The notes under the pieces: generated by a model
Seen by the model: only the letters and a program-made list of their open reading frames with translations
What the model was told of the DNA's origin: nothing
Database searches by the model: none
Position numbers and translations under genes: made by a program
In this document: piece by piece, positions 1 through 12,793 of the stretch
Layout of the letters: every line of letters starts with the position of its first letter
Numbering within the stretch: position 1 is the first letter of the stretch
NCBI GenBank assembly: GCA_905331475.1
Contig: CAJNYU010001345.1
Coordinates: 1 to 64,000, forward strand
Length of the DNA stretch: 64,000 nt
Reading direction: 5' to 3'
Origin: Rotaria socialis
Taxonomy: Eukaryota; Rotifera; Eurotatoria; Philodinida; Philodinidae

Positions 1-631
1 ATATCACTTTGTTAAGTATATCATTCTCATGATCTGGATTTGAGTCAATTAGTTGATTTTCAGTACTATCATCAAATTTAACTATTTTTGTTTTCGTTTT
101 AGTTATTTTTCGGTAAATCTTCTTCAAATTATTTTACTAAACTAGACAATGTAAGTACATTAATTTTATCTTCCATGGTATTATCAACATTGAAAATAAA
201 CTTTCCATTTTAGAACAAATTAAATATTTTCATTCTCCGTTAAAAAAATATAAATGCTCAATAATGACGGATAAAACTGGAAAAACACAATTAGTGCTAG
301 CATTTACATAGTTGTGAAGAATCAGCTTGCAAAAAAGAAGTCTATTCATTTATATTCTTCTTAGGTTATTGAATATTGAGAGTGCTACTGAACGAAAAGT
401 GATATTCAGAAAAACGTAATGTGATTTTATAGTGTACATAAACAGATCGTTCTCATTGGAAAAGATGACTCAGCAACCTGTTCATCATCTTAATTTTCAA
501 AAGAGAAAGGAGAATTTTAGAAAAAAATGAGTTTATCTTTTAAAACATGGTATTTGAATACACGTTATTTCGCATAGCTTCGTACAATTTCGTCATCGCA
601 ACACGTATTTAATCAGTATAGATCACTTACC

Positions 632-915
632 TTTTGATAAGTTGTAACGAGCAAGTTTATTCGTGGAGATGCAGAGTACGAAATCATTTTTCTCTCAACT
701 CTTTTCATACAAGAAGGATCTCTTCGCAAAGGACACGCAATTCCCATAGAAATGACTAGATTGCTAAAAATGGCATTCACGTGATCAACGAATGTAATCA
801 ACCCGTCGTGCCCACGCTTCCCTATTATAGCTCCAACTACTGACAATATTGGTGATAAAATAATTGTGAGGAAATTAACTACAAAAAAATGAGAAGTTGC
901 CAATGCCTGTTCCAT
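632..915 (-). CDS. Weak candidate first exon of an unknown membrane protein
   Basis: An open frame begins with ATG at 915 and runs to a good splice donor (GTAAGT) at about position 632. The frame would encode about 95 residues with two hydrophobic stretches (around residues 8-32 and 45-60) and a basic segment after them. No matching downstream exon could be found between 1 and 600, and I do not recognise the protein. It could be a real first exon whose partner lies outside the window, or a chance open frame. Confidence 0.2.
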
Positions 916-2782
916 CGTATAATACCAATGTTGTAGTGTAATTATCCAAAAGATACTCCAATCGATACATTTGATGATGGAGAATACGGATGAACTTATT
1001 ATTGATTGTAATCGCTAGCTTGCTTTTTTTAAATAAAACTTGTGAATACGTGCACGTTGGGGAATTACAATGACATAAATGAAAGATTTACCTATTATAC
1101 ATTGGCTTGACAATATGTTCTACTGTAGTTCCACTTTCGTTAGATTTTACAATACTAATAAAATACATTAAATGGTATAGGCTCAAAGGAGGTTAACCAA
1201 TAGTAGTCCATGCAATTTACTATATCAGATTGGCAGTGTTCTATGTTCCAGAATAAAATATTGAGCATATTGTTTAGTTCTAACTGAACTCAATTGAAAA
1301 ACAGTTGTTTGAATCTAAATTTTTCAGCAATATTTTTAAACGAATCATTTGCCGAATAAAAAACAAAGCATGAAAGACAAAATGATGGCCCACCCCTAAT
1401 TCACAGTGTAAAAAGAAAACTATTCATAGAACAATCAGTTGAATAACATGAAGAAATATTTATTCTATATATCTATTAATTATTGAACAGTGTATTCATA
1501 GCTTATCGAGTAACAATGAATGAATCGTTCACTAGATAAAAAAAAGGTATGTGATCTATGGGCAATCGGTAAAAGAATCTATATTTAACAAAATGAGTCG
1601 AATTGGCTAAGTAATTAAGAAAGTTTTATTCTTGTCAAGAATACCGAAGAGAAATTATTGATTAAGCAACGTTTCTTCGAAGTTCGAACCAATATCGGCA
1701 AGTATTTCTCAGCGTTAGAGGTGTGGAGCGGTTTAATTCAAGAAAATTATGATTCGTAGAAGGATTTTAGCATTTTAAACTTCAACAAAAATAGATAGAC
1801 AGTATGCAGAGCGTTTCAATTATGTATATCGTACTGCTAAAGAAATATCATTAAGTGAAGCAATTCACCTTTGTTATGGCTCTCTAAGCACTGAACATAT
1901 CGGGGTAAATAGAACATTATTCTCAACTGCTAACAATTTATGATGTCCAATGGTTCATCATCATTGAAATACGATGCATTCGAGAGGTCTTTAAGGGTTC
2001 GGCATACTTAACAGTTCGACTATTTAATCTCTGCATCATTATTTTTCACTGATAAATACATGCTGAAAGACAAAATCGACGTGATATAATTATTTATTCA
2101 CAATGTCTATTCAATCATTTTAATATAGGAAGGATAGAATGAACACTCACAAGTTCATTCGTTCCCTATCCGTAGCTCAAGTGAGTCACATTTCTTTCGG
2201 TTACTGTAAATGACCTCGTGTTGTCGTTCATGAATGAACCCGAAAGATAGAATGCAAGCAAATGGTGTGCCAGACTGAGAAGAATATTTTCTTTATAAAT
2301 CAAGAAAAATTGCTAGTGTTGAATAGTGAACCATTCACGTGACATGATTATCCGTAACTACATAGTTCGGAATGTATGTATTATGTTGTAAGAAACAACT
2401 TGACTGTCGATATGCAGCGATGTATGAAATTAATAAACTTAATATCTGGTTCACAACATGCTATTTTTATGATCATCAGGTATAGAAGAACGATATTGCA
2501 ACAAAATATATGGTTTTCTTTCAAAAAACAAACCATTCACATGGAGAAAGTCGAGGGCTTGAACTCAAAATAAGAAATCATGTGTCCAGATGAATAAATG
2601 TCATTTCAATTTTTCTGATGCTAAATCACTATTATCGTACAGGTAGTTTAGACCAATCAACTTGTGGGTGTGGTTATCATCTTCTCAATTCACTGCCTAA
2701 TCAGGTACTCAAGTTCGTTAAAAAAAAGCATTCCATGTAGAAAAACTATTATGTCTAAATTCAACGAGGATTATCATTTCAT

Positions 2783-2788
2783 TTTATT
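2783..2788 (-). terminator. Polyadenylation signal of DNAAF3
   Basis: The minus strand reads AATAAA seven bases after the DNAAF3 stop codon, so the 3' UTR would be very short. Confidence 0.45.
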
Positions 2789-2794
2789 GAATAA

Positions 2795-4133
2795 TTATGA
2801 ACGATTATATTTATAAATTTTAAAACAATTAGCTGTAAGTTCTTCTTCATTTTCTTGTGGAATGCATCCAACATTTTTTGCCAATTCATCATAACGTTTT
2901 TCCAGTTGTTCGATTTGTTCGATTTTAAGATCAAGAAGAAATCTAGGTGATTCCAATATCAATTGCGATCCTTCGGACATAATTGACGATGAAAACTTTT
3001 CTCCTTGCTCATTAAGATGATGTGTTAAACCACAGCCAACATAGATTAAATCGAATTGTAAATGCCGATATCGTTCTACACTAGCCGTGCATAAATCTGA
3101 AATACTATTTAATGGTAATAGGACTATTTTAAATTGGTTATTTTGTTCTTGAAGATGACTTAACAGTTTAAGAACATTGTATTCAGATACATCGGTACCT
3201 GTTTTAACAAATTTATCATTTGCTTTTGCGTTCATTTTTGGATCATCATTATCAACAGGTACGAGACCATGAGAAAGGTACGGGCCCGTTACAATATCAC
3301 CCCAATAGCCACGACGAGCTTGTCTAGTACCATCTGAACTTTGAAAAACAAACGATGATGCAAGCGTTCGATTTGGCTGTGTATAATCTTGACGGGTTAA
3401 ACGAAAAGCAAGACCACTTTCACGCCAATCACCATATTCATATGTGTTCAAACGTTTAAAACCTCGTTCAGTTAATTTCATATGTAAATCCCAATCGAAA
3501 GCATTACGACGACTATCATAACGTGCTCCTTAAAAATTCAAATAAATATGTTTTATTATTATTGTCTTATGACCACTGGTTTTTCGTGTACTTACCTAAA
3601 TATTGTCGAACACGACCATCCCAAGCTAATTCAGCTGGAAAAGGCTGTTTCGTTGGTGGTGCTCGCCAAAATTGAAAGATACCTTCGAGAAAATCTTTCT
3701 CTTTATATTTTAATAATGTTGTATCAACGGTTAAATTCGATGCCAATTGAAATTCTCCATTTAAATTTGTTATATGTTGAATAAGTTGAGTTGATGCTTC
3801 TTTTAAATATTGTTCCGTATGTGTATTTATATGTAAATTAGCAAATAATTCAAGATAATGTTCGCATTTTTCTTGTAAACCTATTTGATCAGTCGATGCG
3901 AATATTAATTGAAGAAAAAGTAAATGACGTGCATAGACTTCTAGTTGAGACTCAAGAATATAAATATGTATTGGTGTTGTTGCTAGGGCTAATGTATGAA
4001 GTATGTGACGAATATCGCCACTACCAATGAGCAGCAGTCGACGAGGTAAATCTTCTGATTGCTTATCAGAATATTTTGTTAGGCAAAGACTAGGACTATA
4101 ACCCCAAAATGTGATGCTACCAGCACCGTCCAT
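2795..4133 (-). CDS. DNAAF3: Dynein axonemal assembly factor 3
   Basis: Cytoplasmic factor needed to pre-assemble outer and inner dynein arms before they are carried into motile cilia. There are two exons, 4133-3596 and 3528-2795, with a 67-base intron (GTAAGT..AG, phase 1), giving 423 residues. Family landmarks are collinear with the vertebrate protein: an N-terminal FWGYSP segment, GSGDIRHILHT, the LLKYKEKDFLEGIFQFW block, then across the intron ARYDSRRNAFDWD, the PNRTLAS motif, RGYWGDIVTGPY and VKTGTDVSEYNVLKLL. It lacks the long low-complexity tail of the human protein. The chosen ATG (4133) is 8 bases after a pyrimidine-rich AG acceptor at 4143-4142, which argues against the longer upstream frame. 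It sits 169 bases downstream of the ANKRD26-like gene on the same strand. Confidence 0.9.
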
Positions 4134-4302
4134 GATTAGATCTGAAAGAATAGATCTTGTATGAATAAAAGAAAAAAACAATACAAAACACCTCTATATA
4201 TATATATTAAAAGAAAACGAAAACAACAACAAATCCTATCACCTAGATAGATATGGAAGAAGAAGAAAAAACAAAAATTCACTGTTTTGTCATTCACGAA
4301 AT

Positions 4303-7300
4303 TTAAACATAATAGCGTTCACGTAAAAATTCTCGAGATGAAGTAGGCCCATTATGAATCGTATTTATTGTTAATAAGGAAGAGGCTTGCCGTAGTACAG
4401 CTGGAACTTGTATTCCGTTTTGAAAACGTCGATCAGTTAAACTCAAGTCAATAGCAGATTCAAGTCGTTCGCGAAGTAAACGACTATTTGTACATGTTGA
4501 ACATGCGTCACTAAATGAATGTTTATGACTTAAATGTGATGATGGCTTATGATAATTTTGTGACATTGTTGATTTAAGTCCAGGAGTTGTTTTTGCCATG
4601 AGAAGTTGTCGTTGTCGAAATTCATGTTCATAGAATTGACGAAATGTATCGACTTGTGAATGTAGTTGTAGTTGGTGATGAAAATTCAATGGTGGTTCAT
4701 AGGTTGAAACTAATTTATCGAAATCTTGACGTAATCGATCAAGTTCAGATTTCACACGTTCGGTATCGGAACGAATTTTTCTTGAATTTTCTACTAAATA
4801 AATTTCATTGTTTGGTTGCATTAAAAATGGTTTATTTAAATATTGATATTGATTTGATGCGTCATCTCGCAAACGTCCATTAGCTTGTTCAGTTTGTAAA
4901 CGATATTCACGTTCTTGTTCATAACTTCGTTGAAATGCATTACAATTTTTACATGATGAAGAACTAGATATGAGATCAATTTTAAAAAAATCAATATTTT
5001 GAAACTTACGATGGAACATTTTCAGCTATCTAAGAGTTCTAGGCATTTTACTGGAATTTCGACCCTTAACACCGTATGTATAGACAGAATCTTAAGTCAA
5101 AATATCGCAGTTTGATTTTTCCATATTTTCGGTGGTTATAGGATAGAAATTTCAGCAGAATGCCTAGGAAGATTTTTCATACCGAATCGAACTCCTCTTT
5201 GTATCTGGCAGTACGTTAACAAGAAGTTAGTCTTACTGTATATGAGCATCTGATAATGTCGGTGGGTGAGGAATCGGTGATTGAATTAGAACTTGTTTTT
5301 GTTGCTGTTTATTGGTTATTTCGTTATGTTGATTATGGTAACGCTGTTCAGCATCGATTTTATTTGATTCAATTTGTGTAAGACGTTGTGAAAGAGATTC
5401 AAATTCATTTTTTATTTCTCGATCTTTGGATGTTAGTAATGATTCGTTTTGCGTTTGTAGAGCATGTAAACGTGCTGCAGCATCGTCCAATTTAGTATTT
5501 AATTGTTCGATTTCAGTTCGATATTTTTGTTTATCATCGGTTGACCGTTGTTTTTCTTGTATATGTTCGTGTAATTCACTTGTTAATTTTTGTTCAAGTT
5601 TCGAACGATCAAAAAGTATATTTCGTATTTCTTCTTGTAAACTATCATATTTTGTTTTATATTCAATTTTTTCCTGTTCAATATGAGCTTTTTCATGTTT
5701 CAAACGATCTAATTCACGTTGATAGAATGTTTTTTCTTCTAATGCCTTTTCTAAATCAATTTTGTAACGAATCGTTACATCAAGTGATTCTTTGTGTAAT
5801 TGTAAATCTGATTCTAATTGTTTTGTTCGATGATGTAAATCATCATTTTCATCTGATAATAATCTTAATTCTTCACGATGTCGAGATTTTATTCTATCGA
5901 TATCATCTTCATGATAGGAATTTTTTGTGGCTATGGTCGTTTGTGAACTGTTCAATTGCAGCATATGTAATTTTTCATCTTAATAAAAACGAGAAAAAAA
6001 TAGATCTTAAAATCTATATTCAACCTGCATAATGCTGGAAGATTAGACCTGAATTGGAGTCTTACAGGGACCACGGAAGTGGACGGTTTATACCCCTCAA
6101 AATATTTATTTGATCCTTTGTGCAGTCCCTGGCCCTAGTCTATATTATAGCTTCGCATTCTTAGTAAGAAAATTTCGTAGAAATAAAATGTTATTAACAA
6201 CATCTCAATACTGTTTTTTGTTCAGCTCTGCGAAAATCTTAGCTGCATAAACTATAACCTAATTTTACCGTGATTATCTCGTTCTTCTTTTAATTTATTA
6301 CAACGTTGATTTAACAGGTCTTTTTCATCTTGTAATGATTGAAGTTTTTGTTTAATAGTCAGTAATTCTATATTTAAATTTTTTGTCGTTGATTCTAAAC
6401 GTTGTTTTTCAGTTTTTTCTTGTTCTAATTTATTTTCCACGCGACGTAACATTTCATCATTTTCTCTGTATAATTTTTCGAAATCATTTTTTTTGTTTTC
6501 CATTTCTTTCAGCTGTCGTTTTAATTCTTTTGTATCTTCTTGATTCCGTTCAAGTTTTTCGATAGTTTCTTTTAAGTCATTGAATCGTGCCTAAAATTAA
6601 AATAATTTTAATCTTGTTTCCAAAACCAATATCCTTACATCATTAAATGATGATTTTGTTGATGATATTGAACCATGCAGATTAGTAATAGAATGAGGTA
6701 ACGATGAATACGGTAGTACTTTAGGCTGTTGTTCTTTTGTAGCTTTTTCGTCAATCTTTTTTTTCCAACTTTCTAAAATCACAAAACAAAAATTCTCGAC
6801 CTTGAAGTCTTTTTCTCATATCGCTAGAAAGATTTGATCTCGTTAAATGAAAGGTGAATAATTTTATTTGGTCTGAAAGCAACTATCGAGATCAGCAAGA
6901 CAGAATAAACTCGAACTTACGTTCATAATCGTCATCATTATCAACTTCATGCAGAGTATTTTCGGATGCGATTGATTCAGTACGTTCCATCATTGATGTA
7001 GTAACAACTCTACCGGCTATGCTCGATGATGTTGGTGGTCTTAAAACAACGAGAGAAAATAATAGTCGATAAGTTTTTTTTATCTATTTGTAAACTTACT
7101 GATTTTTTTTCGTCTGCTGAATACCTTCGATAATTTTTACTAGATTTTCAATACCTGCTGATTGTAATTTCGATGAATCATGAGAATGTTTCGATTCTTT
7201 GAAATTATTTGTTATCGATTGAGAATCATCCCATGTTGATTCGTCTTTTTTGGGTAGCATTCCTATACTTGCAATTCCTTTTGTTACTGTTGTTGGTTCT

Positions 7301-10191
7301 CTATTCAATCGTGCAGATGTATTTGTCCATGAGGATTCTTCACTTAATGGTGATTGAGCATCAGATGTTCCAATTACTTTGTAGCCATTTCCAATTTTTG
7401 TATTTACTAATTTTTGAATCGCAGTTTGATTAGACGATTTGTATCTATCAGATCTTTCAATTTCAGTTTCAACCGAATCTTGATCGCTATCGGAATCAGT
7501 AACATCATCTTTGGATGGTGAAAACGGCAGTGTTTTTTGTAAAAGATCAGGAGCAGGTTTTGATTTGAAAATATTTTTGTCGTCTTCCGATGTCGATGTA
7601 TCCCATGTGTCATTGTGTGAATCGGCTTTCTTTTTAATATTTGAAACTGGCGCTGTTATTGTATCATCCGACCAGGATTTTGTATTTGATACAGGTTGAC
7701 GTGCAATATTAACATAGACATTCGATGCAACAGGCTTTTTTTCTACAGTCGTTTGTACTGGCTTAGATGGTTTTCTATCTGATATACTTGTGGATGTGTT
7801 ATCACTGTCCTTACGATCGAAGGCTGGCTCAATGCCAAATATAGATGACGAATGCGTTTGTTGAGCTAGTTAAAAAAATAGAACCAAGCACATCAAAAGC
7901 CATCATTCATTAGCTAAAGCAAAAGTAAAGTGAGTAGAGATTTTTGTTGACCACTTTTGGACCTTCTTGATTGACTAGCCGTAAGGATTTGTCGAAAAAT
8001 GAACTCAAAATAAAAAGTAAAATATATTTACCTTTCGGTGCTTGTTTTTTTGTATCCGTTCGTAAGGGATTATTTGTAACAAAATTATTCAATACAGAGT
8101 TTTCTTTATTTGACGCATTTGTCTTCGTTGTGTCCGATTGTAATGGATTATTTTTAAATAAACCAGCTAGAACATGTGAACCTGGTTTTGATTCGTCTAT
8201 TGAAAGACCATTATCATCTGACCATTGATCACTGGGCCGTTGTGCGCGTCTCGGTAAAGATTTCGATGGTTTACTTGTCGACGTCAATGATGAATCATCA
8301 CTGGTTTCATCATTTTCACGTTCAAGATTAGTTGCCGGATGCAATGAGATAGAATCTGGTGCTCTTAGTGATGATAGTGCATGAAACGGTGTTGATGCGA
8401 GCCTTCGCGGTGAATGTTTTGACCATGTTTCTTCATATTCTTCAATTAATTTTGCACATGCTTCATGATGATTATTTTTAGCTAAATCATAAGCTGTTAA
8501 TTGATGCGAATCAAGAAGTGTTGGATCACATAGTTCATTAGGTTTTACTGCAAGTAAACTTCGTATAATATCAATATAACCAACACTGGCTGCTAAATGC
8601 AATGGAGTTTGTCCAAAACGATTGACAATATTTGGATCAGCCTGTTGTTCATTTTGATCGGATAAAAGTAAATCAACTATTTCAGGACTTTTACGTTTAA
8701 TTGCTAAATGTAATGGTGTCATTTGATCGTAATCTTTATAATTGGGATCACAAGTTCTACTCGAAAGAAAAAGTTGGACCAGACGTTGATTGTCAAAATC
8801 GATAGCATAATGTAAAGCATTTCTTCCATGTTTATCAACAGCATTTATACCTAGAAATAGTTTAATATAGAACGAAATACCCAAATTCTATTGACAATTT
8901 CAAAGTACGCTTTGCTCGTGTGTCAATCAGGGTTAGAAGTTCTTTAACCTAATGAACTGTAGTAAAGGTCACTATTAAAAAAATTAATTGCTGCTATAAA
9001 AACATCTATTAAAAACTCTTGAAGGTTCAAATCAAATCGAGTATTTGTGTTTAAGCTTGTAGTGATGCATTTGAAAAAACACATATAGGGTAATGAAGCC
9101 ATTTTATATTCATATTAAATTCTACTACACACTCCGAAACAAAAAAAAGTCACCGTTAGCAATGTGAAACCAAGAGCAATATTGACCTTGGCTTCGGGTA
9201 TGTATATTCAAGAGTGAGATAGTACTTTGAAAAGTAAATAAGACACTCTGCTGGCAATGTTTGTTACTATACCGCCCCTATAAAATTTAGATTTCAATAG
9301 TGAGATATAATTGAATTAAAAAAGCTAGTTTTTGCATATATGCTCCTTGAAATGAAAGATGATGTATATTTCATTGGCTTGATAAACTTTGTTATTTTCT
9401 ATCACTCTATTTATGTTCAGTTGTTGTCGTCAACGAATGAAAGAACAATAGGTACCTATATATGTGGCGACGATAGATAAATTCAAGCAATATCCGAGTA
9501 TAGAATTACCATCGTTTAAGACGGTAATTCTATAGGAATAAGAAATCTTAAAAAACATTTTCTGATGACAATAAAAATATACTTAATTCGGTAACAAGGG
9601 TGTCTCAATTACATTAGATTGATCTTCGCCTACATTTACAAAAGAAAATAATTCTTACATTTGTCAGCACCTCCATTTAATAAAACTTTACATATTTCAT
9701 AATTAATCTTTATATTTTGATTGCCACTAAGAACAGCTTTGATCAATGGTGTTCGTTGCTCGTTATCGACTACATCTAATTTTGCATCTTCGTTAACAAG
9801 ATACTGTACTATAGCTAAGTGTCCTTTAACAACAGCCAAATGTAATGGAGTCTATTATAAAGCAAAAAGAAAAGAAAAGAACCATAGAGAACAAAAAAGT
9901 ATTTTAAATTGAATTGCTAAATACGCGCATGTGTTGATCTTTAACATTGAGTTGACCTGGTCGTGCAAGATGTTGAACTTTTTTCAAGTTTCCTTCCCAT
10001 GCTGCTTTATGTAATTTATTCTTGTCAAGTTCTTTTGGTATAACATGATACGATGCAAGATTTTCAAGCGATGGTGCCGACCGAGCGACACTTGATGCTC
10101 GATTCGGATTCGAATTGTCTGAGAGCGATGTCTGTGAAGTACGAAACGATGAACTACCACTACGGAACCAACGTGAGAAAAATTTGGCCAT
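4303..10191 (-). CDS. ANKRD26-like ankyrin repeat and coiled-coil protein
   Basis: Nine exons: 10191-9925, 9851-9659, 8850-8032, 7865-7100, 7039-6921, 6772-6639, 6590-6269, 5978-5237, 4963-4303. Together they make 4023 bases, 1340 residues, with every phase matching. The N-terminus (MAKFFSRWFRSG, then YHVIPKELDKNKLHKAA) resembles ANKRD26/POTE proteins. About five ankyrin repeats follow at roughly residues 57-300 (LHKAAWEGN, TPLHLAVVKGH, GRNALHYAI, TPLHLAIKRK, TPLHLAASVGY). A long serine- and acid-rich linker with repeated DDS/SWSDD-like motifs spans about 300-720. A coiled coil rich in E, K, Q and R fills most of about 725-1200. Vertebrate ANKRD26 sits at centriole distal appendages, and a similar basal-body role is inferred. 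The second intron is 808 bases and contains a perfect 12-base inverted repeat. The gene is head-to-head with the kizuna-like gene. Confidence 0.75.
8851..9658. other. Large intron of the ANKRD26-like gene
   Basis: This 808-base intron is about ten times the usual size here. It has no coding exon that fits the phases. Its only clear structure is the palindrome at 9499-9534. Confidence 0.6.
9499..9534. repeat. Perfect 12-base inverted repeat
   Basis: TATAGAATTACC is followed 12 bases later by its exact reverse complement GGTAATTCTATA. It lies inside the large intron of the ANKRD26-like gene. It could be a hairpin in the pre-mRNA or the core of a tiny degenerate transposon. Confidence 0.7.
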
Positions 10192-10503
10192 TCTATTGTC
10201 TATTTAACACAACATCTAAAAATGAATATATACAAATGAAATTCGTGCTGAGAAAAAAAATAAAAACGAAAGACACTCATTATAATACCCCCTTATTTAC
10301 AGTATACAATATGGGAGGATAGACATGTAAAGTGCCATCGATGTAGTGTGTGTAATCGAACTGAGTAATGTAAACATCTTGTTTATGTTTTTCGTTCTGA
10401 GCAAACTTTTCATACTATATGAAAATCTTTCATTGACTGCCGTCTTCTGCTTTTTTTCTTTCACTGTCAAATTAAATCAGTATGAGCGTTGTAGTATCAC
10501 AAC

Positions 10504-10520
10504 GGTTGCTCATGGCAACC
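10504..10520. promoter_or_regulatory. RFX X-box between two centriole/cilium genes
   Basis: The 17 bases GGTTGCTCATGGCAACC form an almost perfect palindrome. They fit the RFX-binding X-box consensus of two inverted half sites (GTTGCY and RGCAAC) separated by two bases. The site lies in the 495-base interval between the divergent starts of the ANKRD26-like gene (10191, minus) and the kizuna-like gene (10687, plus), 313 and 167 bases from the two ATGs. X-boxes drive ciliary genes across animals, so shared RFX control of the pair is inferred. Confidence 0.75.
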
Positions 10521-10686
10521 TCAGAGAGAAACGAGAATGAAAGAGAAAGGAAAGAAACGAGAAAGGTAAGAATGTGACCAAGCGCGTTACCTTTATCTCG
10601 CAGCGTTGTTATATATAAGAACTATTTCTTTTTTTCTCTTCTCCTTTTGTCGTTGCTATTTTTGTTGCTATCACACAGAAATTAAG

Positions 10687-12169
10687 ATGAATCCAACGTC
10701 GTCATCATCGGTGGCGCCAGTACTGGCTGATTATCATAAAAAAGCTACAAGTTTACATTCGAGAATATTAAAAAATGAAGAAGAACGTATCGAACTCGAG
10801 CGTAAACTACGTTCATTATCGAGCATTGATACACGTTTAAAACAACGACAGCAAGTCGAAGATATTCAAGCATATTTTACACAACTCAATCAAGAATCTC
10901 AACGAGCACAACAGCGGAATTCAAGTTTACTGAATGATTTAACGCATGCTGAACATAATTTGAATCAATTACGTATTGATGCTGAACAATTGATACATTT
11001 GAAAAATGATTATTTACAATATTTAGAATCTAGTTATCCAAATAGACAAAAAAATCTATCCCCACGAAGGAGTACAGATATTAGCAATACTCGAGATGAT
11101 TTTGATCGTTTACGTCAACAACAACAAGCTGATGGAAATCTTCGTTATACAAGTAAATTTTATAGGAAAATTTTTTTTTTCTGTATTCCTTTTTTTTTCA
11201 ATTTTAGTACCAAATGCAACACATCAATTGGATAGTATGGATACTTCTATGTTATACAAGCGTTATGAAGATCATTTAAAAGTTGGCTTAGATCGTACGA
11301 ATTTATCTACAGCAAATAATGAATTAAAAAATGACCATCATCAAGATGATCCATCAACATCGGATATATCATCGAATACATTTTCACGTTCGAAACGTAC
11401 AGGTTCACTTCGAATGGAATTAAATCGTTCGGGCCTTTTTTTTCTATTGGATTATATTGAAAAAGAATTAATTGATACTATTGATAAAAAGAAATTCTAT
11501 CGTCATGATCCACCAACAATAACACAAAAACGTACAATACTCGATATAGCTAATGAACAACAACAATATGCCGTCAAAGATCTCGATGCAACAACGGCAT
11601 CCATGGTTGTGCTTGATCAATTGCCATCAACAATACGTCGTATAACGATTAATAAATGTTTACTAACAGAAGATATACTTTCAGCTAATATAAGAGATTT
11701 AGATAAAGATATTGTAGCAAAAATGTTACCTGAACAAGATCGTTTATTATGGACAAGATTAATCGATCATTTTACACGATTATTAAAATTACATATCATG
11801 AGTTCACAAACGTTAGCAAATAAATTTGCGCCGGCACTATTACCAAGTAGTTCGATTTATTTACATGATAAATCGAAAAGTCTATTAAAACATGTTGTTG
11901 AGAAAATTGTTGGAATACAACATTCAAGTTCCGATGATGATACATCGACAGATAAACGACAACCATTACAACCGGCGACTAAAACAAATACAAATTCATC
12001 ATCGTCATGGTTGAATAAATTAAAGTCAGGTGGAATTATGGATGATGACGACGATGAAGTATCATCGCCATTGGCGCCAAAGAAACATCTTAAATCGACT
12101 AGTTCAGCATCAACAACACCGAGAACAAATGTTAATGAAGATGAGAGTGATTTAGAATTTTATAGTTAA
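10687..12169 (+). CDS. KIZ: Kizuna-like centrosomal protein
   Basis: Two exons, 10687-11152 and 11208-12169 (55-base intron, phase 1), encode 475 residues. Residues about 14-120 form a coiled coil (DYHKKATSLHSRI, EEERIELERKLRSL, LKNDYLQYLES). Its spacing resembles the N-terminal coiled coil of kizuna, a PLK1 substrate that stabilises the pericentriolar material. The middle (GLFFLLDYIEKELIDTI and following) is a helical domain of about 180 residues. The tail is serine- and acid-rich and ends in DESDLEFYS, comparable to the acidic DDFYD end of vertebrate kizuna. The ATG is 8 bases after a strong acceptor-like AG at 10677-10678. A different coiled-coil centrosomal protein remains possible. Confidence 0.6.
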
Positions 12170-12245
12170 TGTTTTGTTTGTTTGTGTTAGCTAGTTAGTA
12201 GTAATGAATATTTTTCTTTCTGTAAAGTAAAATGTGTAGTCATAA

Positions 12246-12251
12246 AATAAA
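12246..12251 (+). terminator. Polyadenylation signal of the kizuna-like gene
   Basis: AATAAA lies 77 bases after the stop codon, on the same strand, in an AT-rich stretch. Confidence 0.5.
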
Positions 12252-12793
12252 AGCTCAATTCTTGTTAAAAAGAATCGCTGCTTTATTCCAGCGAAATGAT
12301 TGAAAAAAAGGAATTTAACTAAATATTCGCTAACCATTTTGTACTGATATCAACAGAGTTCAATCCAGGGGACACTTGGAAACGATCATTGATTCGTAGC
12401 TCAACAATATCGTACGAAATTATTATGATAACACAATATTGGCATAATACTTGTTTTTTTTTGTCTTAAAAGGAATATCGAATCATTAAGTTATTTATTA
12501 GCTTGCAAATTACTGTGAATTTGGTAGAAATAAATCCTGGGAACTTCAAAACTCTAATCTTTTAACGACATCTATCAATGTAGAATGGTGATGGATGCCA
12601 GACATCGACCATTCATCAACGTTGAAAACTGAAACTATCATGATCCTGTCTTTGCGAAGATAAGTAGTGTGTACGATTCTGGATATTTACCCAGTATCAC
12701 ATTACGGCATCATCAAATCAAATTATAAATCCATCAAACTGAAGCAAAAACACAATACTTTTAGAAGATCTGAAATAAATTTCGATTCAAAAT
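12252..12793. other. Intergenic interval before the RNA polymerase gene
   Basis: There is no open frame of note and no repeat. It must contain the 5' UTR and promoter of the RNA-dependent RNA polymerase gene, but no specific motif is recognised. Confidence 0.5.

Larger units (their letters stand above)
1..2794. other. Mostly non-coding AT-rich region
   Basis: Apart from the weak candidate exon at 613-915 no supported gene is seen here on either strand. The sequence is AT-rich with short open frames and no recognisable protein similarity. The end of DNAAF3 lies at 2795, with its probable polyadenylation signal just inside this region. Confidence 0.5.

Noticed and set aside
5426..6032. Plus-strand open frames rich in Phe, Val and Cys
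   Set aside because: They are antisense shadows of the coiled-coil exon of the ANKRD26-like gene; the Glu/Lys-rich codons read backwards give long hydrophobic frames.
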